Source: Desmodus rotundus (lineage: Eukaryota > Chordata > Mammalia > Chiroptera > Phyllostomidae). From it: 64,000 nt of DNA. Below, one piece after another: positions 10,257 through 19,870 of this stretch. The stretch lies in NCBI RefSeq assembly GCF_022682495.2, contig NC_071390.1:100200294-100264293 (forward strand), written 5' to 3'. Within the stretch, counting starts at the first letter, position 1. Each line of letters starts with the position of its first letter. The notes below the pieces were generated by a model. It ran no database searches. It saw nothing but the letters and a program-made list of their open reading frames with translations, and was not told the origin of the DNA. Position numbers and translations under genes: made by a program.

Positions 10257-11115
10257 CCCTGTTGGTTCCCTGTTCATTTCTCTTCATTTCACTTTGCATG
10301 GCCTTCACATTTTCCTCTATTTTGCCACCATACTCAACCATTTCTGTGAGCATCTTGATTACCAGTGTTTTGAACTGTGCATCTGATGGGTTGTCTATCT
10401 CTTCATTGCTTAGTTCTAATTTTGGAGCTTTGATCTGTTCTTTCTTTTGGGCCATTTTTTTTTTTCTTGGAGCACCTATTACCTTGTAAGGGTCAGAGAC
10501 TTAGGAATTTTCCAGGGCAGGGCCTCCCACATCACTGGGTTGTGATGCTATATGTGGGGGAAGGGGTCCAAGAGGAAACAATGCTGCTTGCCCAGCTCTC
10601 GGCTGGCTTTCAGTCACTTCCTCTACTACCCACAAGCAAACTGGGCCCTTCTGGTACTGATTCCTAGGTGGGTGTGTTTGTGTACATTCTAGGACACTGT
10701 GGGTCTCTCCAATGAACTCTCCTGTGAGACTGGGAGTTTCTCCTTCCACCACAACCCCCACAGATTTTTACAGCCAGAGGTTTTGAGGCTTCATTTCTCC
10801 CACACTGGAATCCTAGGTTGCACAGTCCCTGATTGTTCCTCCCAGTTTATCTGCAGGCAAACGTGGGACCGCCCAGTCCTTCAGCCACTGCTTTGGCACA
10901 GGTCCTCTCTACCCCAGCTGCCCATATTTGCCCCTCCTACCAGTATAAATGAATGTTTCTTCTTTAACTCCTTGGTTGTCAGACTTCCATACAGTTTGAT
11001 CTCCTGGTAATTCTGGTTATTTTTTGTTTTTAAATTTGTTGTTAACCTTTTCGTTGTCCTGTTCTTTTGGTTGTGCTAGGAGGCAAAATGTGTCTACCTA
11101 CCTTGGCCGTAAGTC
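10257..11115 (-). mobile_element. L1/HAL1 5' part (5' UTR and ORF1 start), 3'-truncated
   Basis: Minus-strand sequence collinear with the HAL1 at 16559-18374 from its 5' end (near 11115) to just before the middle of ORF1. ORF1 opens at 10455 with MAQKKEQIKAPKLELSNEE and continues about 65 residues of the coiled-coil region, closer to intact than the same part of the 16559 copy. The copy has the 5' end but lacks everything 3' of about ORF1 codon 65. This is the reverse of ordinary L1 5' truncation and implies a later deletion at the mariner border (10256/10257). Whether it was L1 or HAL1 cannot be told. Confidence 0.8.
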
Positions 11116-11429
11116 CTCATGGCTCAAGTTGCAAATCATGTTCTTGGAACTTGGCCACTGGGTGATCAAGCAGGGGCTTCGTAGACGTTCAGGTCCCTGG
11201 GTTTCTCTCCCAAAGAATCTGACTCATTGGTCCAAGGATCCACATTTCTTCCAGGAAGAAAAGCAACTCTAAATCAGGAAGTCTTTAGATAACACTTCAG
11301 AAAACCCTGTGAGTCTAGAGTAAGGAGCAGCCTTAACTCCAAGCCTATTAAAAGAATCAGAATATATATACAAACTAGTGTTCATTCATGACCTGAAATG
11401 TGGGCCACCTTTGCAGAATTCCTATGTTT

Positions 11430-11630
11430 GAATCTAGTCTTGACTTTATATTTTACTAGCTTTGTGATCTTGGATAATTCCCCTAACCTCTCTGATCTCC
11501 AGTTTTCCTATTTATAATGTAGTAATTTTATCTAGTTCTTAAGTCTATGGCAAGAATGAAATGAGATATTTGTATAAGGCACTCAACACAGAACCCCTGG
11601 TAGATGTTCAAATATTTGTTACACTTATTA
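11430..11630 (-). mobile_element. MIR SINE remnant
   Basis: Reversed MIR core: TTTTACTAGCTTTGTGATCT then TGGATAATTCCCCTAACCTC and TCTGATCTCCAGTTTTCC. Confidence 0.8.
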
Positions 11631-12029
11631 TTATGTGATTATCTTGAAGTACCTACTCTTGTCCATGGGTTAATTTACATTTCTGAATACCTCTAAATCT
11701 CTTAATGGAAACTCTATCTCACACATAGGGTCTGGAATCAGTCAAACCTTGGGCCCTTTCCATCATGTATTAGTGTGTGCATCAGTGAAACAGGTACATG
11801 TAGACCCATCTGGTATTTGGAGCTGATACAAGAGGAGCAAATAGGTTTTGCTGGACTCACACTATCAAAAGCTCACCTGTGAATAAAGAATGAACTAAAC
11901 CAGAAGAGGCCACCAAAGAATCAGTCAGGGGTACGAGGCCCAGGGAGTTATTTGGGAAGCTGGTAAACGCACTGTCCCTTCTCTACTACCTCTCTTAAGA
12001 CCTACGCCAGGCTCCCCTGGCTCCCTGTC

Positions 12030-12240
12030 TGAAAAACTGCAGCCCTTTTAACTGGTCCCTCTGTGTCTTGCTCTTCAATTCCTCTCCCCACTCAGCACAC
12101 CATGGCCAAAGTTACTTACCTAAAATCCTGCTTGCCTCACATCACACTCCCGGGTAAAAACCTCCAGTGGCTGCTCCTATTGGGTCCAATGTAAAAGCTT
12201 CATTCTTACTATAGGAGGCTTCACCCCTCCACATGCACTA
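12030..12240 (-). mobile_element. L2 LINE remnant
   Basis: TCACACTCCCGGGTAAAAAC then CTCCAGTGGCTGCTCCTATT and a run toward GTAAAAGCTTCATTC resembles the antisense of the L2 3' coding region. Heavily diverged and recognised by eye only. Confidence 0.5.
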
Positions 12241-13668
12241 AAAACATGAGCAATCCCCTCACTGTCAGAGGTGGGGGGAGGGTGATGTTCTCCTGAACAT
12301 TAGGTAGCTCAAGTTAGGTGGCTTGGAGTCAGCAAATTTCCCCACACCATCACATGTTACATCTAATTTCATTGCATTCTAGTCAAAATAAAACAAGACC
12401 CTTTGAGTTGGTTAATTTGTAATAATAATAAATCTAGTAGAGCTGTACATTTTCCCTGTTTTGTTATTTCCATTGGTTATATTTTCTTATGTTTATGACA
12501 ATATTTTCTCTAATATTTTTAAATCTCTTTCGTTTTTAAGGCAGCTCCCAAAACTGGAAACCCTGGTTATTGTAAATAGTCACTTGCTTGGACAGATTCT
12601 GACTTCTGACCTCCCATCATTATCCCCCATGGCTTACTTCAGGATTGGAGGGTGAGAATCTCCACGAGCGAGCTGTCCACAGTGGTAAGCGGATGCCTAG
12701 ACTCCATGAAATGTGACAAGAGTTGCCTTGCATTTCTCAGAGCATGAAGAAAACTGAAGAAAAACAAAAAGAAAAGAACCGTAAACATTGAAAAACTTGA
12801 CTTAGATGCCTCTGGTATGAGCATTTTTCCTGAGACTGAAGTGTTCCTTCCCATGGTTTACAATCTTTCCATTGTGGTAGGATTGCCATTGAGAAGGAGA
12901 GATGGGAATCCTGAGGGAAGGGGAGACTGGCTTGGTTGGCCCTGAGAGAAAATGCCTATGCTGCGTCCCCAACACCTCCACCGAGAGGGCAGGCAACAGG
13001 AAGCTTTACACCACGTGGGCTGCATCACTTTATCTCCCTACTGTTGGACGTTCCTCTTAGGCAAGATCCACTATGAGGGAATCTGCAGCTGTCTATAGAC
13101 ACCTCATAATGCCTGTTAACTTTTCCTTTTTGAAGCTAAAGTCTCATTTAATCGACCGTAAGCCTTTCAGTTAAGGCACCTTGTCAATTTGTGGAGATGG
13201 AGTCAAACTGAAGACACCTGAAAAAGTAACCTAGGACCCGGAAAAAAAAAGACATTAAAAAATGTTCTTATTATTACTGTTAGTGGTGGTCTTGTTTTGT
13301 TCCTTTAAAAGATTATATGGGTCCTTAGTAGTTCAGGAATCTCTGAGAATTATTTATGGAAAAGCAAATATGTTTTAACATTTTTAGCAAAGGAGAAAAG
13401 ACATAAAAGCCAGTTCAGGGGAGGACCACCCTTGTTTCTTCTCTGGCTCTAGCTGAAAACATGGCAGTTACTCTCAACTAAAATATTTCTCGAAATGTCC
13501 AAGGAGCAGATACTCAAGTCCAAAGCTTATTAAAGTCTCTAAGAGGAATGCATATCCAAATCAGAACATATTATAACTTGTAAACAAACCTATTCAAAAG
13601 AACTATCCATTTCAGCTTTTTGGCCACCAAATGTCAAACTTCAGGGTGCATAAGAATAGCATGAAGCA
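12241..13668. other. No recognised feature
   Basis: Unique-looking sequence. Short open frames at 12461-12996 lack family features, and I see no named repeat. Confidence 0.5.
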
Positions 13669-13760
13669 CATATATATATATATACACATAAATATATATA
13701 TACATATATATTTGTATACATATATATTATGTACATACATATATAATTTATAATTTAAAA
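13669..13760. repeat. TA/TACA-rich simple repeat
   Basis: Alternating TATATA and TACATA units over about 90 bp, highly AT-rich. Confidence 0.9.
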
Positions 13761-15440
13761 TGCATATTACTGGCTTCAATGCAGAGATAGCAACCCAGGT
13801 GGCTTTAATACAGATGGGTCAAGACCACAGTTTGAAAAACATTTCTTTAGACTTTTTTAAAAAAAAAAAAACTAACTAAAAAATGATTGCTAAATACCAC
13901 TCATTATATCTGTTTCAGAGCCTGTCAAGGAAGCATTGTTAAGTCTTCCTACCAGACCAAAACAAAAAGGAACTATCATGTGGCTAGCTGTGTCCCCTCT
14001 CCTTTAGGAAGAAAGCAAAGCCTCCACCATGAAAGAATTCCTCTGAGATCCTTTTGGTCCTAATTGGTCTAATGGCCAATGGTAGCTCCAAGGGAGGCTG
14101 GGAAAGCTGGGAACAGGACCCTGTCTGAAAACTAGGTGGAATACAGACTAGACAATCATAGTGCCACCTCCAAAGGGAAGGAGGCAAACATAAGCTGACT
14201 ATCTACTATATGGAAGGTTCTGAAACAAGTACTTCCACACTTTTAAAAGTTCTCATTTAACATAATACTCCCGACTCCAGAGTGAACAGAGCTCCTTGCT
14301 TTTACCACATTCCCTCTGATCTCTTTCAGAGTTATCACAGAAGTCATCACTCCAGACCCCTTTCTAAAAGGTTACCTTTTAAAAGTTTCCATTTAATGTA
14401 ATTTTAATCACTCAAAACTGAGTTTTAAAGTTTGTCTCTTAGCTATATTACATTTCATTTTCTTTATTGAGGTTCTTTGTACTCTTTTGTTTATTTTTAG
14501 CAGTAAAAGGAAATTTGTATGCAAATGGAGCATAATACTTTTAATCTACTAGAGATATGAATAAATGAACCAAATCCGTTCCCTATTATTCCAAAGATTT
14601 AAAAAGTTGAGACCCCCCCCCCCCCCCGGTGCAGCTATTCTGCGGTATATGGTGATTGCCCTGAGAGATGGGGAAATTAAAATTTTCTTCCTGTTCTCAG
14701 TTTTTTAAAGAAAAGCATGTGCAAAGAAAAATGTCTAATAAAATATGCAGATTAAAATTAAAATATGACAGTCAGGAAGTGCAAAGGTGAATATTCTCGT
14801 AGGAACCTTAGCTCATGTACCCTGACTATCATCACTGATCTGTCAGCAGCACTACGGCTTTGGTGTTTCTGCTGATGAACCTGACGTTCCGGGCCACCAG
14901 CCTTTGTGAAGCTCTAATTTCCTGGACACTAACTGTAAGTGTAGAAGTGAAAAATATTACTATTGGAATTATTGCTCATTAAAATTCATATTTATTTTTA
15001 TTCTCTACTTAAAAATATAATTATGTGTATTCACAAATTTTTAGTTTCCATTACCAGAAGAAGTGTTGCTGGATCAACATGATGCTAAAAACTCCGATCT
15101 ATTCAGTAAACGCTCAGTCCGCATAGCCCCCAATCGAGTCAGAACGGATGGCTGACACAACTGAACTACTGGGACATCCAATCTCGCGCTCCTGATAGGA
15201 GGCGATTGATCATGTACTACCTTGATCTTGGAGTTCACTGAAGTTTCTGGATCTCTTCACCTCTGGTATCTCCCTCTCGCCACCCCCACCACCCTCCCCA
15301 GCTGGAGCAGGAAATAGAAGGGTGAGATATGCAGACTAAATTATTGTGTGCGTTGCTCCATTCCCCCTTCCTGTCCCCTCCTTGCAGTTGTAACTCTGAT
15401 GTGGAAACTCCATGCTGAGGAAGTCATTGTCAATCTAGAA
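13761..15440. other. No recognised feature apart from a poly(C) run
   Basis: A run of 15 C occurs at 14613-14627, unusual within AT-rich DNA. The rest, including the short minus-strand open frame at 13984-14187, shows nothing I can name. Confidence 0.5.
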
Positions 15441-15656
15441 CAGTGGTTTTCAACTAGTCAGGGGCACTGACCTCTTTTCTCTCAGATTTTCAAATAAAGA
15501 AATGACAAAAGCCAACACGATAACTATTCAGTGTGAAGGGATCAAAATTATACCTATTCTTTTTGTCAGATTGGCAAAAAAATATATTTTTGGTGTGACA
15601 CAGAATTTAATAATTAGTTTATGTGTGCCATGAGATGAAAAGGTTGAAAATCAAAG
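15441..15656 (+). mobile_element. Non-autonomous hAT element, short form
   Basis: Left terminus CAGTGGTTTTCAAC. Right terminus GGTTGAAAATCAAAG, whose last bases are decayed. The interior, with GGGGCACTGACCTCTTTTCT and AATTAGTTTATGTGTGCCAT, is the inverse of the element at 6566-7049 with a large internal deletion. The flanking 8-mers are ATCTAGAA (15433-15440) and GTCTAGAG (15657-15664). Confidence 0.82.
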
Positions 15657-15664
15657 GTCTAGAG

Positions 15665-15881
15665 CAAGGGTCAACACATTTTCATTTTTCCTAGAAAGGG
15701 CCAGTTAGTAAATATTTTCAGCTTTTCAGGTCACAGGGTCTCAGTCTGAATCACTCAGCTTTGCTGTTGGGGCACAAAAGCAGCCATAGACAGTGCCTAG
15801 AAAAAATGTGTGTGGCTATGTTCCAATACAACTTACTTACAAAAATGGGCAGCGAGCCAGGTCACAGTTTGCCAATTCCTC
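15665..15881 (+). mobile_element. Old mammalian hAT (MER-type) element, complete
   Basis: Contains AGAAAGGGCCAGTTAGTAAA and TATTTTCAGC near the left end, GCAGCCATAGACAGTGCC in the middle, and ACAGTTTGCCAATTCCTC at the right. A second copy of this family lies at 62382-62588. It is flanked by a perfect 8-bp duplication GTCTAGAG at 15657-15664 and 15882-15889. No coding capacity. Confidence 0.8.
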
Positions 15882-16371
15882 GTCTAGAGAATTCTTTTTA
15901 TCTGCTCTTTTTCTTCTTTTATCAAGGATATATTCTATCTTATAGTTCCGTAACTCAACACCTTCTCTTTTCCACTGTGGAATCTGCTTCAGTGCCTGCA
16001 GCTTATGGGCAGAGGCCAACAATGGCTCAGGGACGCAGTGTGCTCTAGCGTGAGGCACTATGAGAGCCCCAGGATGGGCCTGCCATAAATCCAAACCCAT
16101 GCATACTGTATTTTTAATATACACTTTTGCCTAATTGTGTTTCATATCTTGCTACTACCATTCTGATTGATTCTAACTTTGCTCCTTTAATCATAAAGCT
16201 TCTAACTCCTACTTTGGATTCCTTAATTTTCCTTTACATTTACCACAGCCAAATTTCTCTAGTCATCATCTGCTGAGTATACCTGAGTAAGGATACATGA
16301 GCTGTAATCCCTGTGTTAGTCCTATATAACAAAGGACCCCAAAGCTCAATGGTTTAAAATAACAACTACTC

Positions 16372-16544
16372 CCCTGGCTGGTGTGGCTCAGTGGATTGAG
16401 TGCTGGCTCATGAACTAAAAGGTTACTGGTTCAATTCCTGGTCAGAGCACCTGCCTGGGTTGTGGGCCAGGTTCCCAGGTGTTTCTCTCCCTCTCTTTCT
16501 CCCTCCATTCCCCTCTCTCCAAAAGTAAATAAAATCATTTTTTA
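16372..16544 (+). mobile_element. Ves SINE with complete head
   Basis: Starts CCCTGGCTGGTGTGGCTCAG (A-box region). B box is GGTTCAATTCCTGGTCAGAG, core CTGCCTGGGTTGTGGGCCAG, then CT-rich sequence and an AAAGTAAATAAAATC tail. The downstream HAL1 was inserted at its A-rich end. The tRNA-like head shows derivation, not a functional tRNA. Confidence 0.92.
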
Positions 16545-16558
16545 AAAAAGGTAATTAG

Positions 16559-18374
16559 GATCTTCCGTCCAAGATGGAAGCATAGGTAGATACACTTTTC
16601 CTCCTCGCACAACCAAAACAAGGACAACAACAAATTTAAAAACAAAAAATAACCAGAACTACCAGAAAATTGAACTGTACAAAAGTCCAACAACTAAGGA
16701 GTTAAAGAAGAAACATTCATCCAGACTGGTAGGAGTGGCAGAGATGGGTAGCCGGGGTAGACAGGACGCATGGCAAGGCAGCAGCTGGAAGACCAAGTGG
16801 TTTCACATTTGCATGTGGATCACCAGAAAGAACGAATAGAGAGTGAGACAGGCCACGCAATCCAGAGTTCCACCATGGGGAATAAAGCCTCAAATCTCTG
16901 GCAGTAAAAACCTGTGGGGGTTATGGCATCAGGAGAAATCCCTAGCCTCACAGGAGAGTTCGCTGTAGAGACCCACAGGATCCTAGAATGTACACAAACT
17001 CATCCACCCAGGTATCAGCACCAGCAGGGCCTAATTTGCTTGTGGGTAGTAGAAGAAGTGACTGAAAGCAAGCTGAGAGCCAAGCAAGCAACATTGTTCC
17101 CTCTCTAACCACTCCCCCCACATATAGCTCACAACATTACAGCTGTGCCAAGCCAAAGAAATGTGGCCCAAATGAAAGAACAGATCAAAGCTACAAAAAT
17201 AGAACTAAGCAATAAAGAGAGACAACCTATCAGATGCACAGTTCAAAACACTGGTAATCAGGATGCTCACAGAAATGGTTGAGTAAGGTCACAAAATAGA
17301 GGAAAAAGTGAAGGCTATGCAAAGTGAAATAAAGGTAAATATACAGGGAACCAACAGTGATGGGAAGGAAACTGGGACTCAAATCAACACTTTGGAGCAG
17401 AAGGAAGAAAGAAACATTCACCCAGGACAGAAAGAAGAAAGAAGAATTCAAAAAAACTGAGGAGAGCCTTAGGAACCTCTGGGACATCTTTAAACATCCC
17501 AACATCCAAATCATAGGGGTGCCAGAAGGAGAAGAGGAAAAGCAAGAAATGGAAAATATATTTGGAAAAATAAGGAAGGAGAAGTCTCCCAATCTGGCAA
17601 AGGAAATAGACTTCCAGGAAGTCCAGGAAGCTCAGAGAGTCCCAAAGTTGGACCCAAGGAAGCACACACCAAGGCACATCATAATTACATTAGCCAAGGT
17701 TAAAGATAAGGAGAGAATCTTAAAAGCAACAACAGAAAAGGAGACAGTTACCTACAAAGGAGTTCCCATAAGACTATCACCTGGTTTCTCAAAGGAAACC
17801 TTGCAGGCAAGAAGGGGCTGGGAAGAAGTATTCCAAGTCCTGAAAGCCAAGGGCCTACATCCAAGATTTCTCTATACAGCCAAGGTATCATTTAGAATGG
17901 GTGGGCAGATAAAGTGCTTCCCAGGTAAGGTCAAGTTAAAGGAGCTCATCATCACCAAGCCCTTATTATATGAAGTGTTAAAGGGACTTATCTAAGAAAA
18001 AGAAGATGATCAAAACTATAAACAGTAAAATGACAACAAACTCACAACTATCAACAACTGAACCGAAACAAAAACTAGAACAGGAACAGAATCACAGAAA
18101 TGGAGATCACATGGAGGGTTATCAGAAAGGGTGGGGGGAGAAGGGGGAAAAGGTACAGGGAATAAGAAGCATAAATGGTACGTACAAAATAGACAGGATG
18201 AACTTAAGTACAGTATAGGAAATAGAGAAGCCAAAGAACTTATATATTCAACCCATGGACATGAGCTAAGGAGACAGGGATGCTGTGGAAGGCAGGGTAT
18301 AGAGCAGAGGGGAATAAAGGGGGGGCAGGAAATGGGACAACTGTAATAGCATAATCAATAAAAAATATATTTTT
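16559..18374 (+). mobile_element. HAL1 (half-LINE-1), full length, no ORF2
   Basis: A 1,816-bp element flanked by the duplication AAAAAGGTAATTAG (16545-16558 and 18375-18388), each copy preceded by TTT, as expected of L1-endonuclease insertion. The order is a 5' UTR starting GATCTTCCGTCCAAGATGG, decayed ORF1 (17163-17995) and about 380 bp of 3' UTR ending GACAACTGTAATAGCATAAT then CAATAAAAAATAT. ORF2 (endonuclease and reverse transcriptase) is wholly missing, although both ends and the duplications are intact. That is the defining layout of HAL1 elements, which rely on L1 proteins. The insertion sits at the tail of a Ves SINE. Both lie within an older repeat whose halves are at about 16310-16371 and 18400-18460. 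Confidence 0.88.
17163..17995 (+). pseudogene. Decayed HAL1 ORF1 (L1 ORF1p-like)
   Basis: ORF1p is an RNA-binding nucleic-acid chaperone with a coiled coil, an RRM-like domain and a C-terminal domain. The last 212 codons are open (17357-17995). The RRM-like region shows HPNIQIIGVPEGEEE, followed by ENIFGKI and HTPRHIIITLAKVKDKERIL, and the C-terminal part contains FLYTAKVSF. The N-terminal coiled-coil part is broken. The expected start codon reads GTG at 17163, about two bases are missing near 17220, a TAA stop lies at 17284-17286, and the frame changes again in an A run near 17452. The three segments occupy three different frames. Comparison with the minus-strand copy starting at 10455 supports this reading. 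It is not a host gene. Confidence 0.85.
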
Positions 18375-18844
18375 AAAAAGGTAATTAGAAATTAAAAATA
18401 AATAAAAATGAAAAATAGAACAATTAACATTTTTATGAGTCTGGATCAGCTGGTGAGTTGTCTCCCCTTGCTTCTCTCATAATTTTCTTGCCTTTTCTTG
18501 GTGTTTATTATTCCAAATGAACTGATAAAAATTATCTTGTCCAAATTCCCCCCAAAAAACATGTATTTAGGTTTTAATTGTCTCAAATATTTATGAATTT
18601 TAGAAAGATTGACATTCAGACATTCATATGATATCGTCTTTTCCCCTAGGACCATGGAGTACTGTTCCAATTTTTTTTAGACCTTGATTTATGTTCTTTT
18701 ATAGAAAGTTTTATTGTTTTATTAAAGCAAACCCTGTTTCTTTTCTTCTTAATTTTGTTCTTTAGTATTTTAGTTTGTGTGGCCATCATTACTGGGCATA
18801 ACTTGGAGGTATCCCAGATTTCAGAAATTGCTTGATTTCAGCTA

Positions 18845-19252
18845 CAGTCTGAAGCCAGCCCTTGCACACAGAGGGGAATAACAGACTGAAGACAGAGGCA
18901 CGCCACTCCAGATTATTAAGTGGCAGTCTAAGAAATAAGGGGACTTACATATGAGGCTTGTCCTGGGTGCCAAGCAGATCTCCACACCCACACACCAGAA
19001 TCTTAAAAGTTTATATAGGGTCCTTAACGTGGTTCACCCTCATATACTGTCCAGATGGGCTCATTAACACAGTGCTCTCTCAAGGCTGTGTCCTTGCAAC
19101 GGCTCCTAGTGTGGAAATGGAGGCGGGGGAGGCAGAGTGTGCATTCTAAGGGCAGATGGTCTAGGGGTGGGTGGTTAAGGAGCTTCTAATTGCCCAGGTC
19201 CAGCTCACAGGTCAACTGGTGGTCACATCCTCTCGATGACCTCCTCTCACAG
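18845..19252 (-). mobile_element. Candidate solo LTR of an endogenous retrovirus
   Basis: Read on the minus strand, the piece begins TGTGAGAGGAGG and contains a TATA-like CCCTATATAAACTTTTAAG. After about 150 more bases it ends near a CTTCA at about 18847. Length and TATA placement fit an LTR (U3-R-U5). No internal viral sequence adjoins it and I found no convincing target duplication. Part of it (19045-19105) recurs at 1845-1905. It could also be another repeat class. Confidence 0.4.
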
Positions 19253-19734
19253 ACATTTTCATTTGTAGCCGATCATTATTAATACAGAGATTTGGGGTTT
19301 TGCACATTTATCTTATACCCAACTTCTTTATCAAAGTTTAGTTTTTGTCAGTGGAAAATGTGACTATAGAAGAATGGTTAGAGAAATGCAATGTTGCTGG
19401 CTTCAGGATAGAAGTGGGGTCCAAAACCCAAGGGATGAGGGTGGCTTTTCAACCTGGAAAAGATAGATACACAATATCTCATCATCAATCATTACTGAAC
19501 GTTCTTTGAAATCACTACGAGAGCCACTATTTGGTAAGAGCCACATTATGAACACTAACCCTGCCTGGCCGGGCTTCAGAGCATTTGAGAGGACAACTGG
19601 GCCCCAGAGAAAACAATTCAAGTGGGAGATCCCTAATAGCATCGCACATCCACTACAATGGCCCAATCCAGAACGCTGACATCTACAAATGCTCACAGAC
19701 ACGTAGAGCAATAGGAACTGTCATTTACTGCTTA

Positions 19735-19870
19735 CGGAAATGCGAAACGGTACAGCCGCTTTAGAAGGTAGTTTGGCAGTTTCTTACAAAATTAAACACT
19801 CTTACTATATGATACAGCAATAGTGCTCCTTGGTAGTTACCCAAATGAGTTGAAGATGTATGTATACACA
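19735..19870 (+). mobile_element. L1 ORF2 3'-end remnant
   Basis: CGGTACAGCCGCTTTAGAAG then GTAGTTTGGCAGTTTCTTAC and TATGATACAGCAATAG is the familiar end of mammalian L1 ORF2, diverged and frameshifted. A short (CA)n follows. Confidence 0.75.

Noticed and set aside
16372..16450. tRNA gene from the A box and B box
   Set aside because: These are the tRNA-derived heads of Ves SINEs, without a foldable complete cloverleaf and followed by the SINE body. The same holds for the other copies.
17357..17995. A 212-codon open frame as a possible host gene
   Set aside because: It is the surviving part of HAL1 ORF1 (HPNIQIIGVPEGEEE), lies inside a retrotransposon with flanking duplications, and lacks its N-terminal portion in frame.
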